Assembly (NCBI RefSeq): GCF_004362825.1
Contig: NZ_SNXZ01000002.1
Location: 558,001 to 622,000 of the forward strand
Direction of reading: 5' to 3'
DNA length: 64,000 nt
DNA from: Labedaea rhizosphaerae
Lineage (GTDB): Bacteria; Actinomycetota; Actinomycetes; Mycobacteriales; Pseudonocardiaceae
Numbering within the stretch: position 1 is the stretch's first letter; each line of letters begins with the position of its first letter. The notes below the pieces were generated by a model. The model saw only the letters and a list, made by a program, of their open reading frames with translations, did no database searches and had not been told where the DNA came from. The position numbers and the translations under genes are program-made. Positions 17,781-27,714 of this stretch are shown piece after piece.

Positions 17781-18188
17781 ATGGCCATGCAGTTGCCGAC
17801 CGACACGCAACATCTGCGGTTCGAGACCAGGCAGTACGAGTTGTTCCACCGCCCGCTGGGTCAGGGAGTGGCGCGGAACAAGCTCGCGGTGGGCGCCGCG
17901 GCGACCGGTATGTGGGCTCCCGTGTTGTTCCTCTGTGGACTCAGCCCGTTGACGGAGTTGGGCCCGTTACTCTATGTCGGCCCAGTGGCCGGATTCGTCG
18001 TCCTGGGTACTCGCTTGGACGACACCGGCCTGATGCATCTCATTGGTTGGCTGGACGCGCTCAGGGTTCGAGCACCTCGACGGCGGCGCGTGATCGACAA
18101 CCCCCTGCTCCGCATGGCCACGGATCGGCCTGCGCAGGTGCTGAGCGTGGCCGTTCACGCCGAGCTTGTTCCGCCCGGAGGTGGCTGA
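17781..18188 (+). CDS. TcpE-like membrane protein of the conjugation machinery
   Basis: This 135-residue protein has a basic N-terminal segment (TRQYELFHRPLGQGVARN) and two central hydrophobic stretches (VGAAATGMWAPVLFLCGL; LGPLLYVGPVAGFVVLG). A positively charged tail follows (RAPRRRR). Size, topology and place directly before the VirB4-like ATPase fit the TcpE/PrgI-like family. The stop shares bases with the next ATG (TGATG). Confidence 0.7.
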   Translation: MAMQLPTDTQHLRFETRQYELFHRPLGQGVARNKLAVGAAATGMWAPVLFLCGLSPLTELGPLLYVGPVAGFVVLGTRLDDTGLMHLIGWLDALRVRAPRRRRVIDNPLLRMATDRPAQVLSVAVHAELVPPGGG

Positions 18189-20776
18189 TGAGCAAGGCTC
18201 GCTACACCCGAGCCCAACTGGAGCGGGACAGTCGCACCCCGTTGGTCACGCCACGGGTGTTCGCCCGCGGTGTCCAGGTCACCGACGACGCCGTATGGGT
18301 GTGGGTCCAGATTCCCTCGGCATCCTCATTCCTGCTCGAAGAACCCGACATCGAGACCGCGACGTGGCGAACCGCGCAGGCGATGGCCGGTCTACTTCCC
18401 GCGGGAGCGGAATACCACCTGAAGGTCGTGTGGGCTCGGCACGAACCGGAGTCCTATGTGGCCAGTTGGGATCAGGTCCACAGTGTGCGCGCCCCGGGAG
18501 CGGACAACTACATCGCGGTGGGAACGGAGCGGATCGCACGCAACGCACGGGAAGGTCATTTCCGACGGCGGGTCGTTCTGCTGGGTGTGCGGTGGCGGGA
18601 GGCTGACCTGCTTCCTGACGTCGGCGCCGCCGGATCTATCGGGACAGCGGGCCGTCGTGCTGGGCGGGTCTTCCGGGCCAAGCTGCGTGAACAAATGTGG
18701 TCGCAACGGCAGTTGCACCGTGATGCCCGTTCCCGCCTGGACTTCGTGATGCCGGCGGTCGAGCGGTGGTTCGAGCAGGCGGCCAACTGCGAGCTGCGGG
18801 CGACTCCAGCCCCGGCGTCGCTGATCGCGTGGTCGTTCGCGCGGGAGATCCGGCGCGCGAATGTGACGGTGCCCAGCGACGAGGCGCTGGCGGGGCCGGT
18901 GCTGGTGGATTTGGCGCAGGGCAGCGTTGATCCGCGGGAGTCGCCTCGCTACGTCGTCGTCACCGACCTGAAGACCGGTGAACGCCGCTTCGTGTCGATC
19001 CTGGTGCCGGCGACCAACGGGTTCCCCGTGTCCGAGTTGGAGATTCCGGGCGGGGAATGGCTGGAGATCCTCACCGAGTTCGACGGCCGCGTTGAGGCTT
19101 CGGTCCGAGGTGTGAATCACGGCCAGGCCGAGTCGATCGCTCTGTTGGACGCCGGACGGAAGCTGACTCGGTCGCAGGCCCGCGAGGCCAGCGCTCAGGG
19201 CGCGCAGGTGCCCTTGGAGATCGTCGACGCGGACGACACGTTGAACATGCGACGTCGCGAGGTGCAGCGCCGGCTCGATGTGCTGACCACCAACCACGCG
19301 CGCTGGGTCGTCGACGCCGGTTCCCCGGACGAGCTCGAGGACCTGATAGCCGCGGTCCGGCACCGCTACACCGGGATCGTGCAGCTGGAGGTTGCCCGCA
19401 ACCTGCAGGACCTGTTGTGGCGCGAACTGCTCCCCGGTGACAAGGTCCGCGTCCCCGCGTTCGGTCAGGACCAGCCGATGCGGACCCTCGCGGGTTCGTG
19501 GTTTCACGGTGGCTCCGCGGTCGGCGATGACACCGGCCCCTACCTTGGAGCGAACCTGGGCTCCACGCCAGGACCGGTGCAGTGCCACATCGTGTCCCGG
19601 GCGGAGACCGACCGGACGCGGCCGACGAGCGTGTCGTTCACCGGCATGTCGGGCGCGGGCAAGTCCACCGCGGTGTCGCTGGCGATCCTCGGTGCCCTCG
19701 CCGAGGGTGCGTGGTCGCTCCTGGTCGATCCGAAGGGAGATCTACGCGGCATCCTCCGCGTCGCGGAGCAGCTCCTGCGCGTTCCGGTGCAGGCCGTCGA
19801 CGTCACCGATCAGCGGTGCTCCGGGATCATGGATCCGATGCGGTTCACGGCAACCGCCGACGATGCGCGCGGGCTGACCCTGGACGCCATGCTCGGTGCG
19901 CTGTCCGCGGACGACCGCCGCCGCGGCGAGGTCCTGCTCGAGCATGCCATCGACTCGGTGTTGCGCGACTTCCCGCAGCCTGTGTGGTCGGCGCAGGCCG
20001 TGATCGGTGAGCTGATGTCCACTCCGGACACCCAACCCGATCATCTGATCGCACGGGCGCTCGGGCGCACCTTGTCGTTGCGGGCGAAGCAGGCGCAGTT
20101 GCGCGCTGTGCTCGGTCCCCTGGCGGAGAATTCGCTGCCGCTGATGACTGGTCGCGGCCTGGTCTACCTGGGCCTGGCCGGCCTCGATCTGCCCCGCCAC
20201 AACCCGGATCCGGACAAGTGGACCGTGACCGAGCGATGCTCGATCACCACCTTCCGCATGGCCTTGTCCTACGGGCTGCAGCAGTCCCGCAACGTTCGCG
20301 CGTTGAAGAAGCTAGTGGCCCTGACGGAGCTGCACCTGATCACCGGCTACCCGGAGGGCAAGGCGTTCGTCGAGTGGCTTGCGCGGACCGGCCGTGCGCT
20401 GCAGGTGTGGCTACTGCTGGACACCCAGGCCGCACATGACCTCGCGCAGCTCACCGGACTCACCGAGCAACTGGTCATGTCGTTTGCCTTCCGCGCGGTC
20501 AGCACGGCCGAACAAGACGCCCAAGCGGCCCTGCTCGGACGGCCAGAACCTGGACCCCGGCTGCGGCAGATGCAGCGTTCGCTGAGCACGGGGCAGTGCA
20601 TCATGCGCGATCGCAACGGTCGGCTCGCGCCCGTGCAGTTCGACCGGCTGACCCAATGGATCGCCAACGCGTTGTCCACCGACGCTGCCGAGGACACCGC
20701 AGACGCAACAAGCACGCCAACTGCGGAGGACGCCGGGCCGGTGGATGCTGCCGAACACCAGGGCAGGCGTCCATGA
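18188..20776 (+). CDS. VirB4-like conjugation ATPase
   Basis: This 862-residue cytoplasmic AAA-type motor is expected to energise assembly of or substrate passage through a type IV-like secretion channel. The N-terminal half is a variable docking domain. The ATPase domain starts near residue 475 with Walker A GMSGAGKST (486-494) and continues through SLLVDPKGDLRGI. The Walker B-like strand reads VALTELHLI around 712, where the usual Asp of DE is Thr713, and is followed by RTGRALQVWLLLDTQ, the sensor strand. The change may be lineage-typical in actinobacterial homologues. Both ends overlap neighbours (TGATG, ATGA). Confidence 0.85.
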   Translation: MSKARYTRAQLERDSRTPLVTPRVFARGVQVTDDAVWVWVQIPSASSFLLEEPDIETATWRTAQAMAGLLPAGAEYHLKVVWARHEPESYVASWDQVHSVRAPGADNYIAVGTERIARNAREGHFRRRVVLLGVRWREADLLPDVGAAGSIGTAGRRAGRVFRAKLREQMWSQRQLHRDARSRLDFVMPAVERWFEQAANCELRATPAPASLIAWSFAREIRRANVTVPSDEALAGPVLVDLAQGSVDPRESPRYVVVTDLKTGERRFVSILVPATNGFPVSELEIPGGEWLEILTEFDGRVEASVRGVNHGQAESIALLDAGRKLTRSQAREASAQGAQVPLEIVDADDTLNMRRREVQRRLDVLTTNHARWVVDAGSPDELEDLIAAVRHRYTGIVQLEVARNLQDLLWRELLPGDKVRVPAFGQDQPMRTLAGSWFHGGSAVGDDTGPYLGANLGSTPGPVQCHIVSRAETDRTRPTSVSFTGMSGAGKSTAVSLAILGALAEGAWSLLVDPKGDLRGILRVAEQLLRVPVQAVDVTDQRCSGIMDPMRFTATADDARGLTLDAMLGALSADDRRRGEVLLEHAIDSVLRDFPQPVWSAQAVIGELMSTPDTQPDHLIARALGRTLSLRAKQAQLRAVLGPLAENSLPLMTGRGLVYLGLAGLDLPRHNPDPDKWTVTERCSITTFRMALSYGLQQSRNVRALKKLVALTELHLITGYPEGKAFVEWLARTGRALQVWLLLDTQAAHDLAQLTGLTEQLVMSFAFRAVSTAEQDAQAALLGRPEPGPRLRQMQRSLSTGQCIMRDRNGRLAPVQFDRLTQWIANALSTDAAEDTADATSTPTAEDAGPVDAAEHQGRRP

Positions 20777-22779
20777 CCAGCGCACCGAGCGCCGTCCGCC
20801 CGATCCAACGCATCAGCAGGTGCCTCGGGCGTCTCCCCCGCCGACTGGCCACGGCGCCGAAATGGCCAGGACGATGGTTGCTGCGGCCTGTCGGGTGGTT
20901 GCTGCGCGAACCGCGCCGCCTGTTGTTGCTGGGATGGCTGGTCGGCCTGTTGATGGCGGGCGCGGCCCGATCGGCCGCTGCCGAAGGTTTCGTCGTCGGG
21001 CCCGACTTGGCGCACGGCCAGCCCAGAACCTTGTTCGAAACCTACGACTACTCCGACTACCAGCTGACCGTGAAGCCCGACGACGAGGCGTCCGGCTTCA
21101 TGAACATCGGCAAGGTCGTCTTCGAAGTCATCGGGTTCCTGAACAACGTGATCGCCTGGATATGCCTTGGCCTGTTGTTCGGTGCCCTGACGCTGCTGGA
21201 GTGGCTGCTCAATCTGACCGTCTACCGGGATTCCGCCGGCCAAATCGATGTGGCGACCCAGCTCATTGCCTCACACGTGTTCTGGCCGCTGATCGCCGCC
21301 ACGGTCGCTGTCGGCGCATTCGTCACGTACGCACGCTGGCGCGGCGACGGTCGTGGGTTCGTCTCGGACCTGGGCTGGGTCGTGGCCGCGGGAGCGCTCG
21401 CGGTCGGGTTCGCAACCGGCCCGTCGCAGGTCATGGACTCCGTCGATTCGCTGCGCACCGATCTCGCGACCGGGATGACCAGTGGCGCCGCCGACTACGT
21501 CGCGACGCAGGGCAGCCCGACTGGGTTCGCCGAGCCGCCAATCGGCGGTTCGGGCCAGGAGACCAGCACGCGACGGCTCACCGACGGGCTGTGGAACACC
21601 TTCGGCGCCACCACATGGTGTTTCGCCGAGTTCCATGACCTGGACATCTGCAAGGTCGCGGGCTATCACGCGCTTGCCCAAGACGAGACCTGGCAGAAGT
21701 GGATGGGCGTGTTCGACGACCAGGGCTCGGTGCCGGAGTTCAAGCAATACGGTGACTGGATCCGCGGCCAGGACCTCGGCCGCACGGCCTACCTGCTGAT
21801 GCTGGCCGTCATCACCGTGCCCATGGGGTTCCTGCTGCTGCGGCTGGTGATCGCCGGGTTGATGGCCGCGGTCGGCTTCCTGCTGATGTTGATCCTCTGC
21901 TTGCTGTTCCTGACGTTCTGGGCGATTCCCGGGTGGCTACGACAGGTCGGAATCCGCTACCTGATCTACACGCTGGGCATGGAAGGCCAAGCCCTGTTCA
22001 TCACCGCGTTGCTCGCCGGCGTGCTCGACGTGTCGGCGATCCTCGCCACGCTCGCCGGGAAGTACGGCTTCCTCGTCATCGCTTGCCTCAACGCAGCGCT
22101 GCTGGCGGCCGCGGTCCGTGCTCGCGCCTGGCTGGACATGATCACGACGGTTCCCGGCGCGGCCGGGATGGGTTATCTCGGCGCCGCGATGACCGTGGGT
22201 GCCGTGCGTGCCACTGGGCGAGCCGCCGGCGCGCTGGTCGGCGCCGCGACCGGTACAGCCCGATCCGGGTTGACCGCGGTCGGCCGTGGCGTCGCCAACG
22301 CCGGACTCGTCACCACTTCAGGGGGACTATCACCGCGTCTCGCCGGTGCACGATGGCGTCGCGTGGCACTCGCCGAGCCGTCGCCAGGTCGCCCGCTCCA
22401 GGTGAAGTCCACTCGCCTGGACACGATCCAGCAGGGCGGGCATACCGGATCCTCGCCGTCGCCGGGCGGCCGACCAGCAACTCCGAGTGGGCCTCCACCT
22501 TCGGGAGGCCCCGGCAACGGTCCTAGCGGCGCAGGCGGAGGATCGGCGACGCAACGATCTGACGGCGCCGCCTCAGGTCCTCAATCCTCGAGCAGGTCCG
22601 CAGAAGGCAAGGCACCCGGCGGAACCACTCCCTCACCGACCTCAAAGCCCGACGCCGGGCCGCCGGCTGCGGAACCAAAGCTCGGCAAGCAGCAACCGCC
22701 CCGAGGGCAAGGCAGCCTGCCGCATCAATCTGGCCTCGCCGACTTCGACGACTCTTCCGAAGGCGAGGACCCGCGATGA
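20773..22779 (+). CDS. VirB6-like polytopic channel protein
   Basis: This 668-residue protein has a signal-like first helix (RLLLLGWLVGLLMAGAARS), an external loop, then six or more membrane helices (for example AWICLGLLFGALTLLEWLL, LLLRLVIAGLMAAVGFLLML, YGFLVIACLNAALLAAAVRA). A long Pro/Gly/Ser-rich hydrophilic tail begins at about residue 530. The arrangement matches TcpH/VirB6-type inner-membrane channel components. The ATG overlaps the VirB4-like stop (ATGA), and its own stop overlaps the next start. Confidence 0.8.
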   Translation: MTSAPSAVRPIQRISRCLGRLPRRLATAPKWPGRWLLRPVGWLLREPRRLLLLGWLVGLLMAGAARSAAAEGFVVGPDLAHGQPRTLFETYDYSDYQLTVKPDDEASGFMNIGKVVFEVIGFLNNVIAWICLGLLFGALTLLEWLLNLTVYRDSAGQIDVATQLIASHVFWPLIAATVAVGAFVTYARWRGDGRGFVSDLGWVVAAGALAVGFATGPSQVMDSVDSLRTDLATGMTSGAADYVATQGSPTGFAEPPIGGSGQETSTRRLTDGLWNTFGATTWCFAEFHDLDICKVAGYHALAQDETWQKWMGVFDDQGSVPEFKQYGDWIRGQDLGRTAYLLMLAVITVPMGFLLLRLVIAGLMAAVGFLLMLILCLLFLTFWAIPGWLRQVGIRYLIYTLGMEGQALFITALLAGVLDVSAILATLAGKYGFLVIACLNAALLAAAVRARAWLDMITTVPGAAGMGYLGAAMTVGAVRATGRAAGALVGAATGTARSGLTAVGRGVANAGLVTTSGGLSPRLAGARWRRVALAEPSPGRPLQVKSTRLDTIQQGGHTGSSPSPGGRPATPSGPPPSGGPGNGPSGAGGGSATQRSDGAASGPQSSSRSAEGKAPGGTTPSPTSKPDAGPPAAEPKLGKQQPPRGQGSLPHQSGLADFDDSSEGEDPR

Positions 22780-23717
22780 GAAGGCAGCGCGGCAAATCCC
22801 CGCTTGCACAGGCAGCACCCGCGCCCCACGACCACGATCAGCGAGACGACCGCATCCCGAAACGCCGCGGGCAACGCCGACCGTCAGCTGGCTGGCGAGG
22901 GCGCGCGACGCAGACAGCGCGGGCCATCGATGACGCGCTGAGCGCGGGACCGTTGCCCCAGCGGTGGGCGGCGCCGAAACCACGAGCCAACGCCATCGCG
23001 ATCGCCACGCTCACCGGTTTGGTCGCGGTGGTCGCAGCCCTAGCCGTGGTGTTCTCCAGCCACACGGCCCCGAACTTGCCGGCGGTGACGACGAGCAAGG
23101 CGCTCGGGCCCGAAACGATGGCCTCTCGCCCAACTCCCACCTCCACTGCGGACCAAACGCACACCAGCGCCATCACGACCGGAACCGACGCTCCTGGAAC
23201 CCGCCTTCGGACACTCGTCCCCGACCACGGCGTTCGCCCCATCACACCGAAGCCGCCGGCGAAAGCCGATCCCCGCTCAGTACGTCTGGCACCTGCTCCC
23301 ACACGGCCACCCACCGCCGCGGACCTGGCGACACCCGAGTCCGCTGCACGGGCCTGGATGGCGCGGTCGTGCCCATTCGACTATCGCCGCCCACCGGACG
23401 CGGCCTGGCGCGCGGCCGCGCCCGCGCTGACCGATCAAGAACGACTGCGATCCGATCCCGCTCGTGACCCGCGGTACGCCCGCTCATGGCAGCAAATCGT
23501 GTCGGCGCAGGAGAACGGACGATGCTCCAGCCCGACAGCCATGGTGTCGCCGGAAGCGCCCCGGACGTCCGATCGTGCCGTGGTCATCGTCTCCGCCAGT
23601 CGGGTCGTCACCAGCCCGGTCCACCCGCCGTATGTCGAAGACCAATTTGCTGTGCGGATCGTGATTCGAGGCCAAGACCAGCTGTGGCGCGTCGACGCTG
23701 AAACCACTGGCGGATAA
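22776..23717 (+). CDS. One-span membrane protein of the transfer operon
   Basis: This 313-residue protein has a basic cytoplasmic N-terminus, a single helix (AIATLTGLVAVVAALAVVFS, about residues 75-95) and a Pro/Thr-rich linker. A C-terminal extracytoplasmic domain of about 120 residues has two Cys (ARSCPFDYRRP, GRCSSP) and ends in an NTF2-like pattern of strands (FAVRIVIRGQDQLWRVDAE). It may be a second VirB8-like scaffold. The ATGA overlap with the VirB6-like gene supports the start. Confidence 0.7.
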   Translation: MRRQRGKSPLAQAAPAPHDHDQRDDRIPKRRGQRRPSAGWRGRATQTARAIDDALSAGPLPQRWAAPKPRANAIAIATLTGLVAVVAALAVVFSSHTAPNLPAVTTSKALGPETMASRPTPTSTADQTHTSAITTGTDAPGTRLRTLVPDHGVRPITPKPPAKADPRSVRLAPAPTRPPTAADLATPESAARAWMARSCPFDYRRPPDAAWRAAAPALTDQERLRSDPARDPRYARSWQQIVSAQENGRCSSPTAMVSPEAPRTSDRAVVIVSASRVVTSPVHPPYVEDQFAVRIVIRGQDQLWRVDAETTGG

Positions 23718-23772
23718 CAGCTTCTACAGGTCAGACACTGAGCTGTCGAGCGGTCTCTGGGGGATGATCGTG

Positions 23773-24975
23773 ATGAACAAGGCAATCCTGGGAGCAGGCG
23801 CGCTGGTAGTCATACCGCTGCTGGTGATGACCACCGCCGGCGGTCCCGCAGCCAATGAGGACCTGCCGGCCGGGAACTGCACAGTCCAAACGGGAGGGCG
23901 AGACCCAGCCACACCGGCAAGCGGCCGACGCACGACGACCCCGCAGAGCTCGGCGAGCTCGCCACGCCAGCGGACAGCCACGTTGTCAGCCTCACAGATG
24001 GCGATCGCCCGCACCGTCGTCGCGGTCGGCAAAGGCTTGAAGATCACCGAACGCGGAACGGCAATCGCCTTGGCCACGGCGATGCAAGAATCCGGCTTGG
24101 ACCCGTCCGCCGTGCACGGGCACTCGGTCGGGCTGTTCCAACAACAAGGCAGCTACTACGCCGATGTACGGCGCACCGACCCGGTCGACGCCTCCCGGGC
24201 GTTCTACGCAATGCTCGTCAAACGCGTCCCCCGCTACGACGACCCCTCGACCGGCTTCGCAGAAGCAGCCCAGAAAACGCAGCAGTCGGGAGCTGGAGCG
24301 GGCAAGTACGCGGCTTGGCAGCGCTGGGCCACCACGCTCGCCGCAACGCTCTACAACGGAACCGAGCCCGTTCCCGCACGAAACGGCGACACGCAGACGG
24401 CCACGCCGCGGACCGGTCTGGACGAAGGCACGGTCGTGTGCAACGTCGGCGGCGGCAGCGGCACCATCCCCGTCGTCGTTCACGGGTTCACCGTCGAACT
24501 CCCAGCCCAGGCCGGCATCGTCGGCTCGGTGACCGCTCCCAACGAGCTGGCCGCCGGCGCGATCGCCGCCGCCCTGTCGTACCTGGGCACCCCGTACGCG
24601 TGGGGTGGCGGCGACCCACAAGGACCCACCCGCGGCATCCACGACAACGGCGTCGCCGACCAGCACGGTGACTTCGCCAAGATCGGGTTCGACTGCTCCG
24701 GCCTGACGCTCTACGCCTACGCCAAAGTCGGCATCGTCCTCCCGCACAACGCCCACGCACAGTGGCTGCAGTCCAAGACCCAAGTCCCCTACCCGGACCA
24801 GTCCGAACCGGGCGACCTGCTGTTCTGGGGCGAGCACCACGTCGCCCTCTACCTCGGAACGATCGGCGGCACCCGGTACATGGTGGAGGCCCCCGAGTCG
24901 GGCCAGGTCGTCAAGGTCAGTGTCGTGCGTGAAGGCGGCGACTTCAAACACCAGTCCACGAAACCGTGGCAATGA
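23773..24975 (+). CDS. Secreted two-domain murein hydrolase (lysozyme-like + NlpC/P60) for conjugation
   Basis: This 400-residue protein has an N-terminal signal/anchor helix (ILGAGALVVIPLLVM). A lysozyme/transglycosylase-like domain follows with ALATAMQESGL (Glu106) and SVGLFQQQ. The C-terminal NlpC/P60 Cys peptidase has GFDCSGLTLYAY (Cys308) and EHHVALYLG (His355/356). Such TcpG/VirB1-like enzymes open the wall for the transfer channel. The ATG at 23773 is preferred because a GGGGG ribosome site lies 9 bases upstream; the ATG at 23764 abuts that site. The stop overlaps the coupling-protein start. Confidence 0.88.
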   Translation: MNKAILGAGALVVIPLLVMTTAGGPAANEDLPAGNCTVQTGGRDPATPASGRRTTTPQSSASSPRQRTATLSASQMAIARTVVAVGKGLKITERGTAIALATAMQESGLDPSAVHGHSVGLFQQQGSYYADVRRTDPVDASRAFYAMLVKRVPRYDDPSTGFAEAAQKTQQSGAGAGKYAAWQRWATTLAATLYNGTEPVPARNGDTQTATPRTGLDEGTVVCNVGGGSGTIPVVVHGFTVELPAQAGIVGSVTAPNELAAGAIAAALSYLGTPYAWGGGDPQGPTRGIHDNGVADQHGDFAKIGFDCSGLTLYAYAKVGIVLPHNAHAQWLQSKTQVPYPDQSEPGDLLFWGEHHVALYLGTIGGTRYMVEAPESGQVVKVSVVREGGDFKHQSTKPWQ

Positions 24976-27014
24976 GGACCCGGATCCGTCGACCACCGCT
25001 ACTCACCATTGGGCAGCGCCGCCGACGTGTGGGCGCCATCGTGGTGGCACTGGTGGGCGTTCCCGCTGCGGCCGTGTTCGGTGCGGCCATCGTGTCGTGG
25101 CTGAGCGGACGTGGCTTGGCGTGGCCACACATCAGCGTGCGATCGTTCGCCGGCCCCACATCACCATCGCATTCGTCACCGGTGCCACGATGGCGGTGGC
25201 CGATCGAAATCACCTGGCCGGCCTCGGCGGTCGGGACGGCCGCCGCTGCGCTGGCGCTGTGGGTGCTGTGGCTTCGCATGACCGTGGTCCCGCTCCGGCG
25301 TTCTGCCCACCACCAGGGACCCGAGCCGCTGGTGGAGCTCCGACGCATCCGAACCGCATTGGGGCGCCGTGCGGTGCGCCGCTCGGGACGCCTCAGCCGG
25401 CCCGAGCTCCGCGGATTCAGCAGACTCCTGGCGCCGACGGCAGCGTTCGGCATCCCGCTCGGACGTGCGCGGACACGCCCGACTCGACGAGGCGGGCCGC
25501 GGCTGTGGATCGATTTCGAGCAACGCATCCGAGTTGTCGGCCGGACCGGCTGGGGCAAGAGCCTTCGGGTCCTGATCCCCATCATCCGGCGCCTGCCAGG
25601 ACCCGCCGTGATCTCGAGCATCGAGCCACAGATCTTCGAGGCCACCGTGACAGCACGCCAGTTCCGCCGCCGGCCGACCCGCCTGGACCCGGTCCTGCGC
25701 CGAATCCGCCCGGTCAGTGACAGATGGCCGTGGTTGCGCGCACGGCTCGACAGGTGGACGCCGATCCACGAGTTCCCCATTGCCGTCGTCGACTTCTCCG
25801 CACCCGAACGCCGCTACGCCGCCGGCTACCCCCAGGTGCGATGGCCCGACGCGATCACCGGATGCCGTGACTACGAGATCGCGCTGCGCCGCGCCACAGC
25901 CCTCGTGATGGGCATGACCCGAGAGCAGGACTCAGGACACAGCAACGACAACGACCGCTTCTTCCGCACCAGCGCAACGCAGGTCCTCGCGGCATGGCTG
26001 CACGCCGCGGCCCTCGGCAACGACACCATCGACGCGATCGTGCGGTGGCTGCGCACCAGCGACGACCCCCGTCCCACCCGCATCCTCGAGGACCACCCCG
26101 ACGCGGATCCAGTCGCCGCGTTGAACATCCGCAAGCACCTCGACACCCGCGCCCAAGGCACCACCAGCGGCGTCGAACGCTACCTCCTGATCGCGATGAA
26201 CGCTCTGGCCAGCGACGACGCCCGAGCTCTGTGCGGGGCTCCTGGCAAACAAGCCACGGCCGAACCGGTGATCGACCTCGACCTGCCGCAGTTCATTCGA
26301 GACGGGGGCACGCTGTACCTGCTGGCCGACCCCAACCGGATCGAGCGTGTCCGTCCCCTGCTCGCGATGTTCGCCGCCGAGGTGTTCCTCGCCGCGGAAC
26401 ATGTCGCCTTGTCCACGCCGCAACGACGGCTTCAGGTGCCGTTCTTTGGCGTGCTGGACGAGCTCCGCGCGGCCGTGCCCATCCCCAACCTGCCGTACAT
26501 CGCGACCGTGCAACGCAAATACGGCATCAGCTACGTCTACAGCGTCGCCTCAGGAGACCAGGAAGACGCTCTCTTCGGGGCCGAGGCAGCCGCGCTACGC
26601 GCCGCAGCCGGCATCACAATCGTCGGCGGCATCGACATCGCCAGCGCTCAGGAGCTGACCGACCGCGCCGGGCCGGTACCGACCTTGTTGGGCAACCGCT
26701 CCTACAACACCGGCCACGGGGCGACGCTTCACGGGGACCACTCCCCCAGCGGCAGCCACGGCGAGCAGGTCCAACTACACGACGCCCTGACGATCGCCGA
26801 CCAACAAGACTTGGCCGACGGCGAGGCCATCGTCGTTGCGCGCGGCATCAAGCCTTTCCTGGCCTGGTTCCCATCAATTCTGGACAGGCGGCGCGACCAT
26901 CGTGCACTCCGGCGAGAAGTCGACCTCGTACGTCGGCGAGTCGCCGCAGGCAACGGCGCCGCGTCCTCGTACCGCCGATACCAGCAGACGCGCAGCACCA
27001 AGGACACCTCGTGA
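24972..27014 (+). CDS. Type IV coupling protein (TraD/TraG/VirD4-like)
   Basis: This 680-residue protein has two N-terminal membrane helices (VGAIVVALVGVPAAAVFGAA; VGTAAAALALWVLWLRMTVV). The ATPase domain has Walker A VVGRTGWGKS (190-197 region), a Walker B-type FFGVLDE near residue 495 and the C-terminal block GEAIVVARGIKPFLAWFP. It would recruit the relaxase-DNA complex to the channel. ATGA overlap with the NlpC/P60 gene fixes the start at 24972; an in-frame GTG lies two codons earlier. Confidence 0.87.
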   Translation: MRTRIRRPPLLTIGQRRRRVGAIVVALVGVPAAAVFGAAIVSWLSGRGLAWPHISVRSFAGPTSPSHSSPVPRWRWPIEITWPASAVGTAAAALALWVLWLRMTVVPLRRSAHHQGPEPLVELRRIRTALGRRAVRRSGRLSRPELRGFSRLLAPTAAFGIPLGRARTRPTRRGGPRLWIDFEQRIRVVGRTGWGKSLRVLIPIIRRLPGPAVISSIEPQIFEATVTARQFRRRPTRLDPVLRRIRPVSDRWPWLRARLDRWTPIHEFPIAVVDFSAPERRYAAGYPQVRWPDAITGCRDYEIALRRATALVMGMTREQDSGHSNDNDRFFRTSATQVLAAWLHAAALGNDTIDAIVRWLRTSDDPRPTRILEDHPDADPVAALNIRKHLDTRAQGTTSGVERYLLIAMNALASDDARALCGAPGKQATAEPVIDLDLPQFIRDGGTLYLLADPNRIERVRPLLAMFAAEVFLAAEHVALSTPQRRLQVPFFGVLDELRAAVPIPNLPYIATVQRKYGISYVYSVASGDQEDALFGAEAAALRAAAGITIVGGIDIASAQELTDRAGPVPTLLGNRSYNTGHGATLHGDHSPSGSHGEQVQLHDALTIADQQDLADGEAIVVARGIKPFLAWFPSILDRRRDHRALRREVDLVRRRVAAGNGAASSYRRYQQTRSTKDTS

Positions 27015-27580
27015 CGGCTGAATCGCGTGGACGCAACGACGACATCGGCTTGCTCATCGCCCTGTACCGTGCCGACCCAACTGCACCAGACAAGAGCGGT
27101 CGCGCGGACGCTGAACAGAAGGCTGCCCGGCGTCCACCGTGGACCTGGTCTCTTCTCAAAGACCCCGAAGCCGCAGCGCTGAACGCCCTCGTCGCAGGTT
27201 TCGTCGAGTCCTACAACGAAGTTCACGCGAGCAGGCCTCGTCTCCTCGTCCCTCGGTGCTGGCGACTGCATCCCGGTCTTGCCACAGAACTCGCCGTACT
27301 GACGTGGACCTGGTACGCCGTCCACCGCGACCCGGCCGCCACCGCCGTGCAGGCGGCCGAGTACTACCTCCGGTATCTGCCGGGGTTCCAGAGCCGCCTC
27401 GACGAGATGCTCGGCCGCTCACCGATGGAATGCCGTCAAGGCAACCACCCGAGCAGCTGGCGGCGCGACGTGGACGCGCACAACACTGCATATGGCATGT
27501 CGATGCCGTTCAGTGAGAAGCAGGTGATCGACGAACTCCGGCGTCAACAGTTCGGGTTCGGCTCATCCACTCAGGGTTGA
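27011..27580 (+). CDS. DUF4913-like protein following the coupling protein
   Basis: This 189-residue soluble protein has a GTGA overlap with the coupling-protein stop. Its central part (PRCWRLHPGLATELAVLTW, then TWYAVHRDPAAT, YYLRYLPGFQSRLDEML and a Cys/His pair ECRQGNHPS) has the Trp/His spacing of DUF4913 proteins. These are often found beside coupling proteins in actinobacterial mobile elements. Function is unknown; an accessory role in transfer is inferred from coupling alone. It is the last gene of the operon. Confidence 0.65.
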   Translation: MTAESRGRNDDIGLLIALYRADPTAPDKSGRADAEQKAARRPPWTWSLLKDPEAAALNALVAGFVESYNEVHASRPRLLVPRCWRLHPGLATELAVLTWTWYAVHRDPAATAVQAAEYYLRYLPGFQSRLDEMLGRSPMECRQGNHPSSWRRDVDAHNTAYGMSMPFSEKQVIDELRRQQFGFGSSTQG

Positions 27581-27714
27581 CCGAAGACCCGTCACCGGTC
27601 GGGCTGTGACCTTAGGACAGACCGAGCTGGCTGTCAGCATCGTCTGGCGATGGCGGCCGTGCCTTTCCCTCGACACGGCCCTCTCCTGCCTTCCCAGCAC
27701 CCCTCCGCGGCGTA

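Noticed and set aside
18188-27014. Possibility that the ATPase genes are a TraB/FtsK-type double-strand DNA transfer system.
   Set aside because: The presence of VirB4-, VirB6-, VirB8-like and coupling proteins plus a MobF relaxase fits single-strand, T4SS-like transfer instead.
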